From NCBI GenBank assembly GCA_003599865.1, contig QZKS01000026.1:1-64000 (forward strand): 64,000 bases of DNA. Reading direction: 5' to 3'. The stretch's first letter is position 1. Each line of letters opens with the position of its first letter. A program made the translations under genes and the position numbers. This stretch comes from Desulfobacteraceae bacterium (GTDB lineage Bacteria > Desulfobacterota > Desulfobacteria > Desulfobacterales > SURF-7). Positions 61,454-64,000 of the stretch are shown piece after piece. A model generated the notes under the pieces. It worked only from the letters and a program-made list of their open reading frames with translations, did no database searches and was not told the DNA's origin.

Positions 61454-61500
61454 AAAAAAAGCGCCCGGATATCATATCAAAATCATATCTGAACGCTTTA
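61454..61500 (-). terminator. Intrinsic terminator of smc
   Basis: On the minus strand AAGCG-N4-GATAT pairs with ATATC-N4-CGCTT around an AT-rich loop, and a run of seven T follows (plus-strand A7 at 61454-61460). It separates smc from ftsY transcriptionally. Confidence 0.7.
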
Positions 61501-61551
61501 TGATAAATCTATCCGGATTTGTAAATAGTTTCTATTCCGGAACCGCAGTTT

Positions 61552-64000
61552 TTATTGCACCTGAGCCCGTTCAAAATTGACGGAAACGATTTTCGATATC
61601 CCCTTGGTTTCCATGGTCACACCGAACAAGGTATCCGCATATTCCATGGAACGCTTGTTGTGCGTGATCATCACAATCTGGGACTGGTCGCCGATAATTT
61701 TTACCAGTTCGTTGAATCTTTCCACATTGGCTTCATCCAGCGGCGCATCAATCTCATCCATCAAACAAAAAGATGCCGGCTTGATTAAAAAAATGGAAAA
61801 AATAAAGGCAATGGCGGAAAGCGCTTTTTCACCGCCGGAGAGCAGGCTGAGCCGTGTCAGTTTTTTTCCGGGAGGATGGATCAGGAATTCAACACCGGTT
61901 TCAAGCGGTTTATCCGGTTCCGTCAGTACCAGTCTGGCGGTCCCGCCATTAAACAGTTTGGGAAAAACCTCCCCCAGTTTTTCATTCACCAGTTCAAAGG
62001 TTTTCATAAACCGGTCCTGGGTGATCCGGTTGATCTTCCGGATCACCTTTTGCAGGTCATCCAGCGCTTTGACCAGATCCTCCTGCTGACCGGTCAAAAA
62101 TTCAAACCGGGTTTTCAGTTCCTCATATTCACGAATGGCTCCCAGGTTTACATCTCCAATCCGTTCAATTTTTTGTCGGAGATCTTCCAGCTCTTTTTCC
62201 ATTTTAACGACATCAGGAGGATTCTGTTCGCTGCCGGATGCATTGATTTCCGCTCGATAATCATCAATGCTGCGATGATATCGTTCCACTAAACGAGCGG
62301 CGATATTCTCCTGTTTGATCCGCCTCTGGGACTGTTCAATTTCAAGATACCGGCGTTTTTCCAGGATCTCTTCCCGTTCACTTTTAATGGTTGAGACAAT
62401 CGTATCGTTTTCCTGCAACCGCTGATCGATGCTGCGATAATCGGTCTCATTGTTTTCCAGTTCCATTTCCAGCTTCCGGTATTCCTCATACATGTTTGGA
62501 AGAACTTCATCATACTGTCCGATTTTCTCCAGGCTCTCCGATTTTCTGGCTTTTTTCAGAGAAATCTCCTGGGATAACTGTTCCAGCCGCCGGATTCCAT
62601 CATCCTGAAACTCTTTTAACCGCCGCAGTGTATGATTGCTGTTGTCGTATTTTGCGCCAAATGACGTCAGACGAAGCTTAATCTCCACAACACGCTGATG
62701 AAACGCCTGCATCCTCTGAGAAACCGTGCTGATCTGTTCCGTTGTCCTTGCCACTTCATTCTGGGAAGCCCGCACTTCCGCCTCTATATTGGCAAGTGCC
62801 TTGTTGTAGTTCTCCATCTCATCGTCAATGTCGCTTTCCTCTCCCAGAAGCTGTTCCTGTTCCAGGCGGACGATTTCCAGATGACGTTTTGCATGTTTGA
62901 GCTCTTCCGTTGCCTTATACAACTGCTTCTCGGCTTCTGTTTCATCCCGGACAGCGCTGTTTTTATCCTCAATCAGCTTTTGCAGATCCGTCTCATATAT
63001 CCGGACTGCAGACTCCAGTTCCTGCTGAACATGGTGGGCTTTTTCCAGTGCTTCTGCAAAATCCGCCGACTCCTTCTCCAGATTCCGGATTTCCTGTTTT
63101 TTGGCCAGAATTCCGGTCAGCTTGTCCTGGCTGCCGCCGACCATGATTCCCTCATATGAAATCATGTCTCCATTTTTGCTGACAATCATTTGAGGACCGC
63201 ATCCGTTGCTGTTGTTCCGGATGGTTACCGCTTCCGAAAAATCATCGGCCACCACAATATGCCCCAGAAGCGTTCCGGCAATATCCTCATAGCCTTTTTT
63301 GACCTCAACATAATTCAGCAGAAGATTGGTTTTCAACGGATCATGTTCTGCATTCCCGTTCCGGTTCTTCAACGCGGAAACCGGTATGAAGCCGCCTCTG
63401 CCGGAGCTGCTTTCCTGAAGATATTCAATCGACTGAACACCGGCCTGCTGGTCTTCCACCAGGATATACTGGAGCGACTCACCCAAAACGGCTTCCACGG
63501 CGGTTTCATATCCGGGCTTCGGCGAAATGATATCCGCTGTCAGCCCGATCACACCGGCGGCCTCTCTTTTCATGATCGCCCGGACACCATCCCGGTACCA
63601 CTCAAAATTCTTATCCATTTTGACCAGGGCGGAATGACGGGATTTGATTTTGCTGTGTTCAAACTCCAGGGTTTGCACATGCTTGACCTGCTGCCCCAGT
63701 GCCCGGCTCTTTTCCGCCAGCAGGGTTTTCATCTCCTCTATGCGGCCGGTCAGCGCTTCCACCTCTTCCCGGATGGACTTCATTCCTTCGGCCGCTTCTT
63801 TTTCCTTTCGCTCCAGTTCGGAAACCAGTTGTGCTGCCTTGAGTTCTTCCTCATCCGTCCGTTTGAGCCGTCTTTTCAGATTTTCCTTGTTATTGGAGGC
63901 ATTCTGATAAATGTTTTTATAACGTGCCTCGTCTGCAATCAGATCCATCAGGCGTTTCTTTTCCCGTTCCAGATGCTGATTCATGGACGAAAGCTCCTGC
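61552..64000 (-). CDS. smc: Chromosome segregation protein SMC (N-terminus beyond window edge)
   Basis: About 815 residues are visible, with no stop before the right edge; the N-terminal ATPase half (Walker A) lies outside. Present are coiled-coil, the hinge domain (FEWYRDGVRAIMKREAAGVI to about 180 residues further, with a Gly-rich turn), a long return coiled coil, and the C-terminal head with the ABC signature LSLLSGGEKALSAIAFIFSI, Walker B ASFCLMDEIDAPLDEANVERF and D-loop. SMC condenses and segregates the chromosome with ScpA/ScpB. The Met at 63984 is internal and not the start. Confidence 0.95.
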   Translation of the reverse strand, partial: QELSSMNQHLEREKKRLMDLIADEARYKNIYQNASNNKENLKRRLKRTDEEELKAAQLVSELERKEKEAAEGMKSIREEVEALTGRIEEMKTLLAEKSRALGQQVKHVQTLEFEHSKIKSRHSALVKMDKNFEWYRDGVRAIMKREAAGVIGLTADIISPKPGYETAVEAVLGESLQYILVEDQQAGVQSIEYLQESSSGRGGFIPVSALKNRNGNAEHDPLKTNLLLNYVEVKKGYEDIAGTLLGHIVVADDFSEAVTIRNNSNGCGPQMIVSKNGDMISYEGIMVGGSQDKLTGILAKKQEIRNLEKESADFAEALEKAHHVQQELESAVRIYETDLQKLIEDKNSAVRDETEAEKQLYKATEELKHAKRHLEIVRLEQEQLLGEESDIDDEMENYNKALANIEAEVRASQNEVARTTEQISTVSQRMQAFHQRVVEIKLRLTSFGAKYDNSNHTLRRLKEFQDDGIRRLEQLSQEISLKKARKSESLEKIGQYDEVLPNMYEEYRKLEMELENNETDYRSIDQRLQENDTIVSTIKSEREEILEKRRYLEIEQSQRRIKQENIAARLVERYHRSIDDYRAEINASGSEQNPPDVVKMEKELEDLRQKIERIGDVNLGAIREYEELKTRFEFLTGQQEDLVKALDDLQKVIRKINRITQDRFMKTFELVNEKLGEVFPKLFNGGTARLVLTEPDKPLETGVEFLIHPPGKKLTRLSLLSGGEKALSAIAFIFSIFLIKPASFCLMDEIDAPLDEANVERFNELVKIIGDQSQIVMITHNKRSMEYADTLFGVTMETKGISKIVSVNFERAQVQ

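Overview
The window reads as a chromosomal segment from a strictly anaerobic, sulfate-reducer-type bacterium of the Desulfobacterota (former Deltaproteobacteria), probably near the Desulfobacterales. The basis is inference from gene content: a B12-dependent ribonucleotide reductase, two LivFGHMK-type ABC systems (one mixed with acyl-CoA ligases), a DUF4911-miaB-DUF151-PHP block, a ZraSR-like two-component pair behind a sigma-54 promoter, and a candidate selenocysteine (Sec) thiol oxidoreductase. No 16S rRNA is present, so the lineage is not proven. Both edges cut genes: recO on the left and smc on the right.

Layout. 1-8.2 kb is a minus-strand housekeeping block (recO, mgtE, a RodZ-like gene, two SurA-type chaperone genes separated by a MITE-like element, mfd), ending at a tRNA-Thr(CGT) gene. 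8.3-13.5 kb is an accessory region: an amphi-Trp protein, two decayed REP-associated transposase (RAYT) copies each bracketed by inverted REPs, two AT-rich unknown genes between them, a toxin cut off by a REP next to an intact antitoxin, an XRE regulator, an HU-like gene, the Sec-DsbA gene with a SECIS-like hairpin, an unknown membrane protein, and a GIY-YIG protein with a histone-H1-like tail. 13.5-18.3 kb has recJ divergent from DUF4911-miaB-DUF151-PHP. 18.4-22.5 kb is an envelope cluster: two lipoproteins, a pseudo-metallophosphatase/beta-barrel protein and a small phosphatase.

22.6-33.1 kb is a long minus-strand catabolic and uptake cluster (livG, long-chain acyl-CoA synthetase, livH, livM, binding protein, livF, universal stress protein, PaaK-like ligase, GMC oxidoreductase). 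It faces a CoA-transferase/GNAT fusion gene at 33.5 kb. 35.4-46.7 kb holds a hybrid histidine kinase, an MBL/beta-CASP protein, an adenosine-specific kinase-family gene, aroB, a ThDP enzyme, nrdJ with tandem NrdR-box candidates, and pyk. 47-53.7 kb holds an HtrA protease divergent from the sigma-54-linked kinase/regulator pair, then TPR, YdcF and a 59-aa membrane protein. 53.9-59.2 kb is a second complete Liv operon interrupted by a second MITE-like element. 59.3-64 kb holds acylphosphatase, HU, ftsY and smc.

The strongest discovery is the gene at 11469-12092. An in-frame TGA replaces the first Cys of a DsbA/FrnE CPWC motif (giving UPWC) and is followed at the expected distance by a bacterial SECIS-like stem-loop, so conventional gene callers lose its N-terminus and catalytic residue. 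Other notable items are the RAYT/REP remnants with cargo, the GIY-YIG/H1 fusion with an internal ribosome binding site, the pseudo-phosphatase barrel, the sigma-54 promoter with a distal palindrome, and the two MITE families.
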